From positions 669,800-733,799 of the forward strand of contig VXBA01001575.1 in NCBI GenBank assembly GCA_013399895.1: DNA of 64,000 nucleotides, in the 5' to 3' direction. The stretch comes from Serilophus lunatus. Its lineage: Eukaryota; Chordata; Aves; Passeriformes; Eurylaimidae. The notes beneath the pieces were generated by a model. The model was not told where the DNA came from. It did not search any database and was given only the letters and a program-made list of their open reading frames with translations. Every line of letters begins with the position of its first letter. Position 1 is the stretch's first letter. Of the stretch, positions 51,705 to 63,696 are shown one piece after another. The position numbers were made by a program, and so were the translations under genes.

Positions 51705-53724
51705 CTAAATGAGAAAATTTGAGTATTTGAGATCATTTGAAGGATCAAATGATATTCCTGACTTCAATTACATGTTGAGGTTTTAGCAGCAATCGACTCA
51801 AGGTTGTCCAAGTCAAATACTCCTCACTTAAGGATCTATTCCAATGGGAACATGCTTGTACTAGTACTTCCACTAAAGAAGTAATTTTGGAAAACAAACA
51901 AACATGCAATAAACAAACACAAAAACACAAATCAAAGCCTAGATGACAATAGTTTTCAGAAGACTATTCACAAAGCTAGAAATCTCTCACAAAATTTGGA
52001 TATACAAGTATTTAGTAAACCTATGCTGACAAAAATTAAGATGGAGTATTTACCTCACTTAAACTGTCCCATCTAAATGCTAGGCAGGTTTTAAATTCAT
52101 TGGCTAGTCTTTCTGTATCATCACTAGTTAAGAGGATCACCTGTCAAGGTGACACTCCTTAAAAAAACTGGGGTGAATTACTCTCTGAAATGTACCTGTC
52201 TGCACTGACTCTTTTTAAAGATGTCAGAAAATTGGCTTAAACCAATGTATATTTTTGAAAGTTTACTATCTGGCTTGAAGTGCACATATGAATGCAAAAT
52301 GAAAAACATTACAGTCTTCATCTAAAAGAGAGATTTGAAAATTAGAATGAAAGATTATCAATAGCATCATACACTTTGGTAAACTAACAACCAGCTAGTG
52401 AACACTATCAACAGGAAAATTTTGGAAATATTTTTCAGTATTTGTATGGTTAATACACATTTCATCACCTTCTAGTACACTGTTCCTAGAATGAATTAAG
52501 TCATCTATGTCCTGGTGTCCTGAGCTAAAGTTCAGATGAGATCCACTGGAACAAACAAATATCCACTGCACAGATATTGCAATGCAGCTATCTGTCTGTG
52601 CCAGGCATGATACGTTCTCTTGATGTACTTCATAGAATGAAATAGGCACTTTCAGGACTTTCAGTTGAGTGGTGATTCACTCAAGCTGTCTGTATTTTTC
52701 TCTGCAGAGCCAACACAATGAAGTAAGCTTCTGAAAACTTTTATCTCTGAGATACTATATTGAAACTCAAACTCAATGAAAATACCTGTAGTAATAAAGG
52801 CTCTTACCTTGGTCTTTTTGACAATATAATTAATTAATTCAAGATACATATGTTGCTTTAAAGATTCCATCTTGAAGGTAAAAGCAGAAAACATTTTTCT
52901 CAAAACTGATATGTGTTTTCCCTTACGTCCTCCAAGATTCTGAACTTAATAGGTAACATCATTAAATAATTTTCTAGTAGTAGTCTAAGCACTGTCATAT
53001 CCAGGGATGTGTGAAACTGTCTGAATATGTGATGTGTCTTCCATACACTGTAAAAAAGCATTGTAAGTACCAAGCAAACACTCGGACAGTTCTCTTTTAA
53101 AATACAATCTTTTAAAAGTAGATCATTAAAACTAATTTACATTCAAAAGCAAACATTTTCAAAGAATACCCTAGGCTAATTTTCACTTAATCTAAACTTT
53201 TATTTTCAGAGGAATTATGTCCTCAGTTGTTCAGTAACACAAGCCTCCAGAACATGCTTCCTTCCATTAATCTGTAACATCATTCACCATGTCTTATCTA
53301 AAGGGGAATTAGCTAATATGTAAATAGTGAACAAGACCAGTCAGCAATAAATACTATCACACAAGTGATATATTAACTAATCTTGCCATTAAGTGACTGT
53401 ACTGTGCTTATCTAAAACAGTTAAAAGTCAGTACTGGATAAAAGACATTCTGGTGTCCTCAAACATTGATATTGTACAAACATTTTGAAGCAAATGCATC
53501 TTATCTTTATATTACTATTTAAATACACAAACATGATTTATTCCTAGATATTGCCTTTAAAGTAGTGAAATATGAATAAATGAGATTAAACCATTTCTAG
53601 CAATGCTTATCATTTATAGCACTGTGCTCTGGCAAACATTTTCAACCTTTTTAATTAAATATATTCTCAAGTGGAACTGCTAATAGTTTCATCAGAGACA
53701 CTTGGACTACAGATGGTCCTTTAC
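51705..53724 (-). other. ACSS3: ACSS3 intron, 2,020 bp
   Basis: This is AT-rich unique sequence; no repeat or coding signal was recognised. Confidence 0.8.
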
Positions 53725-53865
53725 CTTGGGCAAGCCTGTTGTTCCAGAAGTATACAAAATATAAAGTGGATGGTCTGAGGGAACAGAGACACATTTAGAA
53801 CACTGTGCTTTTGCAAGCTCTTCCTCCCAGTCAAGATCACGACCTCGGGTAAGAGGAACATGGCC
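53725..53865 (-). CDS. ACSS3: ACSS3 exon with nucleotide-binding loop YTSGTTGLPK
   Basis: This exon is 141 nt, 47 codons, phase 0/0, with acceptor GGGCAG and donor GTAAAG. It starts GHVPLTRGRDLDWEEE and ends HPLYILYTSGTTGLPK. The last ten residues are the glycine/serine/threonine-rich AMP-binding signature that grips the ATP phosphates; its final Gly is the first codon of the next exon, so the signature is split by a 2.0-kb intron. RDLDWEEE matches the ACSS-specific region just before the signature. Confidence 0.96.
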
Positions 53866-54159
53866 CTGCCCATTGGAAAATAAGAAAGTTGTGAAAAAAA
53901 TAACCCAGATGGAATAAATAGAATTTGGTAAAAAGCATGTGGAATTCAAAATTTTTATATAGTACTATTCAATTTTCTGTACTCTTTCTGCTGCATTAGT
54001 TCTATTTACAATTTAAATCTTACTTCAAATATAGTGTTTGCCCTTAAAAGTAAAAATCCCCTACAATATATACAGTACAATTTCACCTGTAAACAAGAAA
54101 AAGCACATGCACTACGTAAACTTTTGAAAGTTAACATAAAGGCATAAGTGTACACCCAC

Positions 54160-54294
54160 CAAATTGGGTCGTTTGTAAACAAGAACTTTATCAGGTTTGC
54201 TCTGTACCCTGGCCAGTGCTCCTTCCAGGAGGGATATGTATTCCACTTTCCTTTTTGGTTCTACCCCAAAACTAGCTGTTACAATAAGTTTGGG
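54160..54294 (-). CDS. ACSS3: ACSS3 exon, PKLIVTASFG...KRPNL
   Basis: This exon is 135 nt, 45 codons, phase 0/0. The acceptor is a pure run of 17 T followed by CAG; the donor is GTGGGT. It encodes the segment after the RIDHAK helix: PKLIVTASFGVEPKRKVEY, then a helix, then the strand KVLVYKRPNL. PKLIVTASFG is the counterpart of the PKVVVTASFG block remembered for mammalian ACSS3. The next intron is only 294 bp. Confidence 0.95.
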
Positions 54295-56174
54295 CTGAAA
54301 AAAAAAAAAAAAAAGAAGTTAGCATGTTAATATATATATTTGCAATATATTTTAGATACCTAACCAAATAACATATTTTGCATTAAATTCTTTGATTAAT
54401 GATGTTCAATATATAAAATTTATCTTCACATAATTAGAAACGGGTTTAGATCAGTTTTCTAAAGGAAATCAAGCTAGTGTGATCTTCCTGTCTATGCATT
54501 TACTTTTTGTTCAGAAGCACACTAATAATTTCTAACACTCTTAACTATTTTCAAATAAATTTGAGTAAGAAATTAACAGTAATAACTTCTTGTAATTTGC
54601 ACAATATGAATGAGCACAGAGAGAAAAACCCACATCCACCTTAGTCCTTCCATTAAAGAAGAGTGGTACAGCGATGTCGACAATTATCTGTTCTGTTTAG
54701 CCTGCCTTCTAATGCACCCAATTGCATATTTCAAAACTAGCTGCAGCACTTATCTGACTCTTTCCCAGACTGCAATTAAATAGCACAGGAGGGAAAATAG
54801 GAGAATGAGGGAAAAGAAGGCAAACAAGAGAAGGCAGGAAACTAGATAGAGAAGAAGAGAACAAGATTAAGTCCTAAGGCACATGAGGGAAGTAAATCTA
54901 AAGTCTTTCAAGTGATAATGGCAGGATTCAGGATGCAACACCATTAAAAATCAGATTTCTGTAATTCTGGGGGGTTTTTGGTAGTAATTTCTATTTCCAG
55001 ACATGTATTTCACATCTTTGACTTTAAAATAATCACAGATTTATTAAGATTTCCTAAGTCAAGAAATCTTCACACAAGCTATTTTGACTTAGATCCCAAG
55101 ATCAGTATTTTTATTTCTTGTTTGTCAGGGAAGAAAAGGTAGCACCACAGAACCTACGCATTAGAACACGTTTTAATTGGAAAAGAATGAGTCTTCAGTC
55201 TTCTTCCTTTTGGAGTTTTAGAAGTATATTTATCTCATGCTCCACAGTTTTATCAAGCTAGTTTACTAATTGTATGCATTAGCATAAATCTCATTAAGTA
55301 GGCACAAACCACAATGCCACAGTTAAGGCTGCATTAAATTCATCAGGGAAAGCTGAATTTAAAAAAAACAGATTAAACTCGTTTCTTGTGAAATAATGAA
55401 CCGTTTCCTGTCCAAATCTGCCATTCAGGGAAGTTCCCTTATTGCTATGAATTCAAAATAAAGATTTCATATGACCATAAAAATGTCTGCATTCGTCCAC
55501 TTTCCCTGTTGGGATGCACTGATTTAATAAAAGTTGATACAATACAATGAAGTTAAACTGAAAATTCATCTGGACACTACCCTGAAATTAGACTGTAATA
55601 AATACAAGATACACAGGTCTAGTTAATTGTTAAGATGAAAGACTGTTGTCATCACTGGTTTTATAGTCATTTGTAAATGATGCCACCTCTGCTCATTACC
55701 TGCTTTGTATGCAGTAAGGATGTCTAAAAATAACCAGTACTAAATTGGCTAAGGTGATGTACTACCCAGCAAAGAAGCATCATGGATGGCTGTGCAAATC
55801 AAAGGCCCACTATTTAACTGCTGTTTTCTACTGTTTTATCTCTCTGACTGCTGACATTATTTCCCTTCCACCTCTGCTCCCATATTGCTTCTATACATTT
55901 ATTTCCCACGTCTTCTGTGGCGCCATGTAGTCCTGCATAATATGATTAGATAGAAATGTAACAAGTTTGAAGGAAAAACATGAGAGTTCAAAGGTCTGCT
56001 GGAGGAGAAATGCTAGAGGTAGTGAGCTATAACAAAAAAATCCACTATGAAGTAGAAATGAGATAAAGCAAGGCCAAATAGCACAAGATGTTGGCACAAG
56101 ACCAGCACTTTTATTCTGCATACAAAGCATAGTATTGAAAAAGCAATAAAAGTTGACACTCCTCAAGTGCTGCA

Positions 56175-57030
56175 GTTGACATTCCTGAAGGATGGGACGC
56201 CACTCAGCGGGATATGGACAAGCCCAAGAAGTGGGCCCATGACAACCTAATGAGGCTCAACAAGGCCAACTGCAAGGTCCTGCACCTCTGTCAGAGCAAC
56301 CCCCCCAAAACTGATGCACCCTGGGGGATGAAGGGATCAAGACCAGCCCTGCTGAGAACTTGGTGATACTGGTGGATGAAGTTGGACATGAGCTGGCAAC
56401 AGGTGCTCACAGCCCAGAAAGCCAAACGTATCCTGGTCTGCATCACAAATAGTGTGGCCAGCATGTCAAGGGGGGTGATTCCGCCCCTCCACTCTGCTCT
56501 TGTGAGAACCTTAGTCAGGGGTGTTGCATCCAGCTCTGGGGTCCTCAGCATAGGAAAGGCACAGATGGGTAGGAGTGGGTTCAGAGGATGGCCATGAAGA
56601 CGATCAAAGAGATGGAACACCTCTATGCTATGTGGAAGAGTGAGAGTTGGGAGTTGCTTAGCCTGGAGGCTCTGGAAGGCTCTGTGGTAACATCATTGTG
56701 GCATTTCAATATCTAAAGAGTAAGAAAGATGGGGATAAACTTTCCAGAATAGGCTGTTGCAATGGGACTAGGAGTAATGGTTTTAAACTAAGAGAGGCTA
56801 GATTTAGACTAGATATAAGGAAGACATTTTTTACAGTGAGGTTGGTGAAGTACCAGCACCCATTGCCCAGAGAGGTAGTAGATGCTCCATCCCTGGGAAT
56901 ATTCAATGTCAGGTTTGACAAGGCTCTGAGCTACCTGATCTGACTGAAGATGTCCCTGCTCATTCCTGGGGAGTTGGATTAGATGACCTTTAAAAGTCCC
57001 TTCCAACCCAAACTGTTCTATGTTTCAATG
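56175..57030 (+). mobile_element. CR1 LINE 3' fragment, about 0.86 kb
   Basis: Recognisable sense CR1 text includes AGAAGTGGGCCCATGACAAC, CTAATGAGGCTCAACAAGGC, CAAGGTCCTGCACCT and, near the end, GTTGGATTAGATGACCTTTA and CCCTTCCAACCCAAACTGTT with a TTCTATG tail. It is 5'-truncated, plus strand, antisense to ACSS3, and comparatively well preserved. Confidence 0.88.
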
Positions 57031-58663
57031 AAACTACCTATTGTTTCGATATTGCAAATCATATATACCCAGATTCAGGTGAAAGAAGACAAAAAAATCC
57101 TGTTTTCATGCTCTGCATCACTTCATTACAATTCACTGCAGAATGTCTGTAACTGCCAATACCTGACACAAGCAGAAATTATCAGCTGCAGGACTTGCAA
57201 CATTCCCAGACCTATTTAAAATTCAAGATAAATTAAGGTAAGGTGGTAAAGTGTACGTACCTTTTCACAGTCACTAGAAAGTGCTTGTTATTTCTTTCAC
57301 TCAAGTCTTCCAATAGAATGTAAAGTTTGACCTTTCTACCACAAAACCATTTTACAGCCAGATTTCATTGCACATCTTTAACTCTTTCTAATTAATCTTA
57401 CCAACATCCTGTACTCAAGCATCTAAACTAATTAATATAAAAGCCTAATAAGAAGGTTATTTTGAGATCACTTTATTAACTTCTGAGAACAGATTAATTC
57501 CATCTATCACAGGTACTAATATACAAATCTTAAAGATAACCTCAGTAACATGCCATTCACTTAACATGAAAGCTTTACCATGTAGGAAAATTGGGACGTG
57601 TTTTGAAATTTAGATTGAGGATGTGCCTCTCCTCTTTACTCACATTTTCATTATGTATCAGATGGATCAAATATCATCAATAATAGCTAGATTAGACCTC
57701 TAAAGAAACCAAAAGGCAATGTAAATTAGAATTTAATCCATGGCCTGCAGCTAGTAATTCTATAGCTAACCCTTTAAGAGTTGCCGTGTCACCTTGTGTA
57801 AAACACTTAAATTTTCTGTTTTCATTTTAATACATGAAGCAAGCATTATGATTACTGTGCTGTCTCCCGCTGTTCCTCAGAGAAAAACCGTTGGGATTAA
57901 TTAGTTAATAATTGCAAAATACTCTAAAAGTAAACATGTTAGATGATTTGTATTGTGGCAACCTCCATTTTTAAAGTTTATAATTTTTTCTGCTATAGTT
58001 TTTTCCCTATTTCTATGAGTTAACATCCATTTTTGTAGCTTATTAAAAAAGTGGGGAAATGGGAAGAAAAGACATGGAAAACTAGTGACTTCTTGTCACA
58101 CTTTTTTCACCATTACAATGAACCGGTTTAGCCTTATTATTAACTTTGTTAAAACACCAAGGAGGGGAGGGGGAATGCATCCAACTTTTTTTACAGATAT
58201 TTGTAAATTCAAACCTTGGTCATCTGAAAAGCTCTTCTGTACATAGAAGTCTAGGTAAGAGTCCCACAAATCCTGTGGACTTTACCTTGTACGATGTTTT
58301 GATTCATGTGTCTAAGCAACATGATTCAGTGATAGATGGCTACCACAGTCCGACTGATCCAGGTGACTGATCCAAGATGAAAAGGACTTTGTCTTTTTCA
58401 CTAGTAGAAAACAAGAACAGACTGTTCCAGTTGAAACTAATGCGTACATAAGCTACTAAATAGATTAGTAACACAATATTTGCAATTTTGCTACTGCAGA
58501 CTTACATAATCCTTCATAAACAACCTCAACTTGTGCTGGACATGGAAGCCTTTAAAGCATTCACCTATATTAATTATGTTCTCTGCAGAGTCATTTATTT
58601 AATGCAAATGGTTCCACTGCTGCCCTGATTCATGCAGAAATTAAATGAAGTGGAATTGTAGCT

Positions 58664-59096
58664 TGTCCTGGTTCTAGCCAAAACAGAGTTAATTTTTGCA
58701 GTAGCCGTAAGGGGCATGATCAGGACTCTGAGGTTGTTCTACACCTTCTGCCATAGGCAGGGGGAGGGGGATAGGTCCCTTCCAGGCTGATGCCAGAGGG
58801 AGCAGTAAGACAGCTCTGATCCCACGTGGTGAGAACTCACATGTGAATCATCCACCTCCTTTGTACACTCTGACATTAATATTGTTGCTTTTACTGTTCA
58901 TTTGTCATCTCATTGCTGTTTCCAATAAACAGATCTTTTCTCAACCCATGATCTTTACCTTATGGGTCTTCAATTCTCCTCTCCATCCCACCACAGTGGG
59001 AGGGGGAAAGGAGAAAGGGAATCAGCAAGGGTCATGTGGTTTTGAGTGTTTCAACGGGAATACTAAACGGAGAAATACCATTCCCAAACCACAAAA
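58664..59096 (+). mobile_element. solo LTR (ERVL-like) with TAGCT target duplication
   Basis: It starts TGTCCTGGTTCTAGCC and AAAACAGAGTTAATTTTTGC, a typical bird ERV LTR start, and ends in CCCAAACCACAAAA, a decayed form of an AAACCACGACA-like terminus. The 5-bp sequence TAGCT lies exactly on both sides (58659-58663 and 59097-59101). A poly(A) signal AATAAA is at 58924-58929. It is 433 bp, antisense to ACSS3. Confidence 0.8.
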
Positions 59097-60277
59097 TAGC
59101 TGAAAAAATGTACTACCTAACATGTCTAGACATCAAATAAACCAATTAAATCATTTAGGTTTGGCAGCATTTTCCTCATACACTCAATGAAAATGCTGGA
59201 CAAAAAGCCAGTATTACAGAATCACAGAATCAATTAGGTTACAAAAGACATCTGAGACGGATCATCAAGTCTAATCTTTGACCTAACACCACCCTGTCAA
59301 CCAGACCATGGCACTAAGTGCCACACCCAGTCTCTTCTGAAATACTTCCAGGGACAGTGACTCCACCACCTCCCTGGGAAGCCCATTCCAGTGCTGTAAA
59401 GAACCCTGTAAAGAACTTCTGTCTATTCTCTAACCCAAACCTCCCTTGGCACAGCCTAAAACTGTGCCCTCTTGTCCCAACTGCTGGTTGCTTTGGAGAG
59501 GAAATAAACCTCCACCTGGCTACAGCCTCCTTTCAGGGAATTGTAGAGAGTCATAAGGTCTCCCCTAAGCCTTCTCTTCTCCAGGTTAAACAACCCCAGC
59601 TCCCTCAGCCACTTTTCCTAGGACTTGTGCTCCAACCTCTTCACCATCCTCATTGCCCTTCTCTGGGCACACTCCAGTACCTCAACATCCTTCCTAAACT
59701 AAGGGGCCCAGAACTGGACACAGTACTCAAGCTGTGGCCTAACCAATGCTGAGTACAGGGGAAGAATCACTTCCCTGGTCCTGCTGGCCACACTGTTCCT
59801 AATATAGGCCAGGATGCCACTGGCCTTCTTGGCCATCTGGGCACACTGCTGAGTCATGCTCAGTCTCCTGTCAATCAGTACCCCCAGGTCCCTTTCTGCC
59901 TGGCTGCTATCCTGCTACCTTGTCCCCAGTCTGTAGCAATGCAGGAGGTTGTTGTGACCAAAGTGTAGAACTCGTCACTTGGTCTTGTTGAACCTCATGC
60001 CATTGGATTTGGCCCATCTATCCAGCCTGTCTAGGTCCTTCTGCAGAGCCTTCCTACCCTTCATCAGATCAACACTCCCCCTCCAACTTGGTGTCATCTG
60101 CAAATTTTGCTAACGGTGGACCAAATATCCTCATCCAGATCATCAATAAAGGTATTAAACAGGACTGAGCCCAACACTGATCACTGGGGGACACCACTAG
60201 TGACTGACCACCAACTGGATGCAACACCATTCACCACCACCCTCTGGGCCCAGCCATCCAGCCAGTTCTTAACCCAA

Positions 60278-60698
60278 AAGATAGCGCACACCTGTTTAAG
60301 CCATGAGGTGCCAGCTGCCAGGAGTTTACTATGGGAGATGGTATCACAGGGTTTGCTGAAAGCCAGGTAGAGTACACCCACAGTCTTTCCCATACCCACC
60401 AGGCAGGTTACCTGGTCATAAAAGAGATTATCCTGGTCAGGCATGACCTGCCCTTCTTAAATTCATGCTGGCTGGGTCTGATCCCCCNAAGATAGCGCAC
60501 ACCTGTTTAAGCCATGAGGTGCCAGCTGCCAGGAGTTTACTATGGGAGATGGTATCACAGGGTTTGCTGAAAACCAGGTAGAGTACACCCACAGTCTTTC
60601 CCATACCCACCAGGCAGGTTACCTGGTCATAAAAGAGATTATCCTGGTCAGGCATGACCTGCCCTTCTTAAATTCATGCTGGCTGGGTCTGATCCCCC
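60278..60698. repeat. 210-bp direct duplication joined by one N
   Basis: Bases 60278-60487 and 60489-60698 are the same 210-bp piece with one difference (GCTGAAAGCC versus GCTGAAAACC), separated by a single N at 60488. This is the pattern of two contig ends that overlap but were not merged. Confidence 0.95.
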
Positions 60699-60936
60699 AT
60701 CCATCCTGTAGGTGCTGTGTGATTGCACTCAAGGTGATCTGCTCCATAACTGTGCCAGGCACTGAGGTCAAGCTGATAGCCTGTAGTCTACCGTGTCTTT
60801 CTTCTGGCCTTTCTTGTGGATCAGTATCACATTGGCCAACTTCCAGTCATCAAGGACCTCTCCAGTGAGCCGGGATTGGTGATAAATGATGGAGAGCGGC
60901 TTAGTGAGCTCTTCTGCCAGATCCCTCATTGCCCTA

Positions 60937-61411
60937 GGATGAATCTCATCTGATCACATAGAATTCTGAGGATCCAAGTGGTTCAGCAGGTCACTAACTT
61001 CTTCCTCTTGGATTGCAGGGGAGCTATTCAGCTCACAATCCCTGTCTACCAGCTCAGGAGGCCAGCTGTCCTGAGGACAACCTGTCTTTTTGTTGAAAAC
61101 TGAGGCAAAGAAGGTGTTATGTACCTCAGCCTTTTCGTTGTTCCCCCATACGTCCAACAAAGAATGGAGGTTTNGGATGAATCTCATCTGATCACATAGA
61201 ATTCTGAGGATCCAAGTGGTTCAGCAGGTCACTAACTTCTTCCTCTTGGATTGCAGGGGAGCTATTCAGCTCACAATCCCTGTCTACCAGCTCAGGAGGC
61301 CAGCTGTCCTGAGGACAACCTGTCTTTTTGTTGAAAACTGAGGCAAAGAAGGTGTTATGTACCTCAGCCTTTTCGTTGTTCCCCCATACGTCCAACAAAG
61401 AATGGAGGTTT
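60937..61411. repeat. 237-bp direct duplication joined by one N
   Basis: Bases 60937-61173 and 61175-61411 are the same 237-bp piece, with no difference noticed by eye, separated by a single N at 61174. It lies 240 bp from the similar join at 60488. Confidence 0.95.
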
Positions 61412-63298
61412 TCCTTGCCCCTCCTTTTGCCATTAATGTTTTTATAAAAATACTTTTTAATATCCTTAACAGAAGTGGCCAGATAAAGTTCAAATTGTGC
61501 TTTTGCCTCTCTAATTGTCTTTCTACATGATCTAACAACATTCTTAAACACTTCAAGAATTACCTGCCCTTTTTTCCAAATATGATAAGCTCTCTTTTTC
61601 TCCTAAAGTTCCTTCAAAAGTCCCCTGCCCAGCCATGCCAGTCATCTTCCCTGTTGCCTCACCTTTCAGCACACAGGGACAGCCTGCTCCTGTGACTTCA
61701 AGATTTCTTCCTGGAAGTATGTCCATCCTTCCTGGCCTCCTTTGTTATTAAGGGCTGTTTCCTAAGGTACTCTCTGAATCAGCCTCCTGAATAGGCCAAA
61801 GTCTGCCCTCCAGAAGTCTAGGGTAGAGGTTTTCTTACTCTACTGAGTATTGAAAACTCTTTCATTTCATGGTTACTGCATCCAAGATAGCCTCCAACAC
61901 ATCTCCCACCAGCCCTCCTTTGTTAGTGAACAGCAAGTCTAGCAGGGCCCCACCCTTGGTATGTTTGTTTATCAGCTGCAATAGGAAGCTATCTTCTGTA
62001 TACTCGAAAAACTTTCTGCGTTGAGTTGCCATGTTCAGTTCCTCGCAGACATCTGGCAGGTTAATATCTCCCATGAGAACAAGGGATGGCAACTTGGAAA
62101 CGTCCACCAACTGCTTGTAGAGTAATGCATCCCCCTCTGCCCCTGGTTACCCAACCAGGTCTACAACAGACTCCCACCAGGACGTCAGCCTTCCCCCTGA
62201 TTCTGACCCATAGGCACTCAACCTAATTGTCACTGGCCTCAAGCTCTACAGTCAAGAGACTCCCCAACATACAGAGCCGCCCCTCCACCTATCCTACCTT
62301 GCCTATCTCTTCATGCATGAAGAGCATGTAGCCATCCATGGCAGCACTCCAATCACCAAAGTCATCCCATCCCTTTTCATTGATGGCGACTCCTGCATGA
62401 TGGCTTCTATCTCCTCTCATTTGCTGTGTGCATTAGTGTACATGCACTTCAGCTGGACTGATGATCTCACTCCTAACTCTGGCTTACCATCCTTATGCTC
62501 AGCTCTGGAGAACATGGCTTCATCCCCTGCCCACTTCAAACCTAGTATAAAGGCCTCTTGATCAGCCCTGCCAACTAGGCTAGAGTTCTTTTGCCCTTAT
62601 AGATGAAGTCCATCTGACTCCAGCAGGTCTGGTATGATAAAAATTGCCCCACGATCCAAAAAAACTGCAAAATTCTGCTGAAAGCAGCAATCCTTAAGCT
62701 CCTTTCCTCATTCATCCCTGCTACTGCAGGAACTGAAGCAAACACCACCTTATGTATCTGTCCCATCAATCAATCAACTCAGAGCCCTGAAATCCTTTTT
62801 AAGGTGATGCTTCGTAGAAAAAGATTGGCAAATGGGAAAAGAAAGTAGGCTCCATACAGACAACAGCGTGTTAAATTCATGTGTTTTTAAAACGTGTCAA
62901 AATTCGTATCTCAATGTCTGCCATACAAGTATCAACCTCAGCAGAGATGCAGTACTTTGTTCATATTGAGACATTACATATTATAAATAAACTGAGATTA
63001 CGTGCTACACAAACAGAAATGTTATCCTCTCTGGAAAAAAAAAAAAAACAAACAAAAAATACACAAGTTTTTTATAGTGACTTATACAAGTAACCAATGC
63101 AATGGTATTTGTCACTCCACATAGGTGTAATGGGTAGCTGGATGCCAGGTGCTCACCAAGCTGTTCTATCACTTCCCTTCCCAGCCAGACAGGGCAGAGA
63201 GAATAAGATGGAAAATCATTAGCAGGTTGAGATAAGGTATTTTACTAAAGCAAAAAAGGAAGTTTGTATGTGTACAAGCAAAGAGCAGAATAACAAGG

Positions 63299-63304
63299 TT
63301 TATT
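63299..63304 (-). terminator. AATAAA poly(A) signal of the sense LTR
   Basis: The minus strand reads AGAATAAACCTTG. The signal is in the ACSS3 transcription sense, about 390 nt downstream of the 63697 splice donor, and could end transcripts early. Confidence 0.6.
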
Positions 63305-63413
63305 CTCTACTTCCCATCAGCAAGAGATGTCCAGCCACTTCTCAGGAAGCAGGTCTTCAGGAGGCAAACAAAATTAACAAATGCCCTCCCCTTCCTCCTC
63401 CTTCTTTCCTTAG

Positions 63414-63421
63414 CTTTTATA
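63414..63421 (-). promoter_or_regulatory. TATA box TATAAAAG of the sense LTR
   Basis: The minus strand reads GATATAAAAGC here, a near-ideal TATA box about 110 bp upstream of the LTR AATAAA. Transcription from it would run into the ACSS3 exon at 54294-54160 and beyond; whether it is used is unknown. Confidence 0.6.
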
Positions 63422-63696
63422 TCTGAGCGGACATCATATGGTATGGAATACCCCTTTGATTAGTTTGGCTTAGCTGGCCTAGTTGTTTCCCCTCCTAGAA
63501 TCTTGCCCTGGACTGGGAGCGTGGGGAGGAATGTCGAGAGACACTGTTGATGCTGTGCCAGCACTGCTCAGCAGTAGCCAAAACACTGGTGTGTTATCAA
63601 CCCCTTTCTAGCTACCAATGCAAAGCACAGCACTGTGAGGGCTGCTGTGGGAAAATGAACTCCATCTCAGACAGATCCAATACAATCAGTTATTAC

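Larger units (their letters stand above)
59217..62800 (-). mobile_element. long CR1 LINE with endonuclease and reverse-transcriptase remnants
   Basis: On the plus strand it starts with two CACAGAAT units and CAATTAGGTTACAAAAG, the reversed 3' end; coding sense is minus. From 5' to 3' in its own sense there are three parts. First is an endonuclease remnant (61862-62110) with LMGDINLPD and LLDLLFTNKGGLVGDV, where CR1 has GDFN-type catalytic residues. Second is a linker (61192-61551). Third is a reverse-transcriptase stretch (60181-60444) with VGVLYLAFSKPCDTISH, NWLDGWAQRVVVNG and TSGVPQ, and the active-site string KFADDTKL (60085-60112). Stops and frameshifts break the frame, so it is inactive as assembled. 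The length includes two artefactual duplications (see 60278-60698 and 60937-61411). Confidence 0.92.
63126..63684 (-). mobile_element. solo LTR in ACSS3 sense, 12 bp from splice donor
   Basis: Read on the minus strand it starts TGTATTGGATCTGTCTGAGA and TGGAGTTCATTTTCCCACAG, a well-known bird ERV LTR start. It ends ATCCAGCTACCCATTACA. It has a TATA box (63414-63421) and an AATAAA signal (63299-63304) in the right order. Flanks ATAGG and ATCAG agree at only three of five bases, so the target duplication is uncertain. It is 559 bp. It is the only one of the recognised LTRs here in the same orientation as ACSS3. Confidence 0.82.
54295..63696 (-). other. ACSS3: ACSS3 intron, 9,402 bp, about half transposable elements
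   Basis: It holds CR1 copies at 56175-57030 (+) and 59217-62800 (-) and LTRs at 58664-59096 (+) and 63126-63684 (-). The stretch 54320-56170 and that from 57040 to 58660 look unique, with well-mixed composition and many TAATTA-type words. They are the best candidates here for conserved non-coding sequence. Confidence 0.85.
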
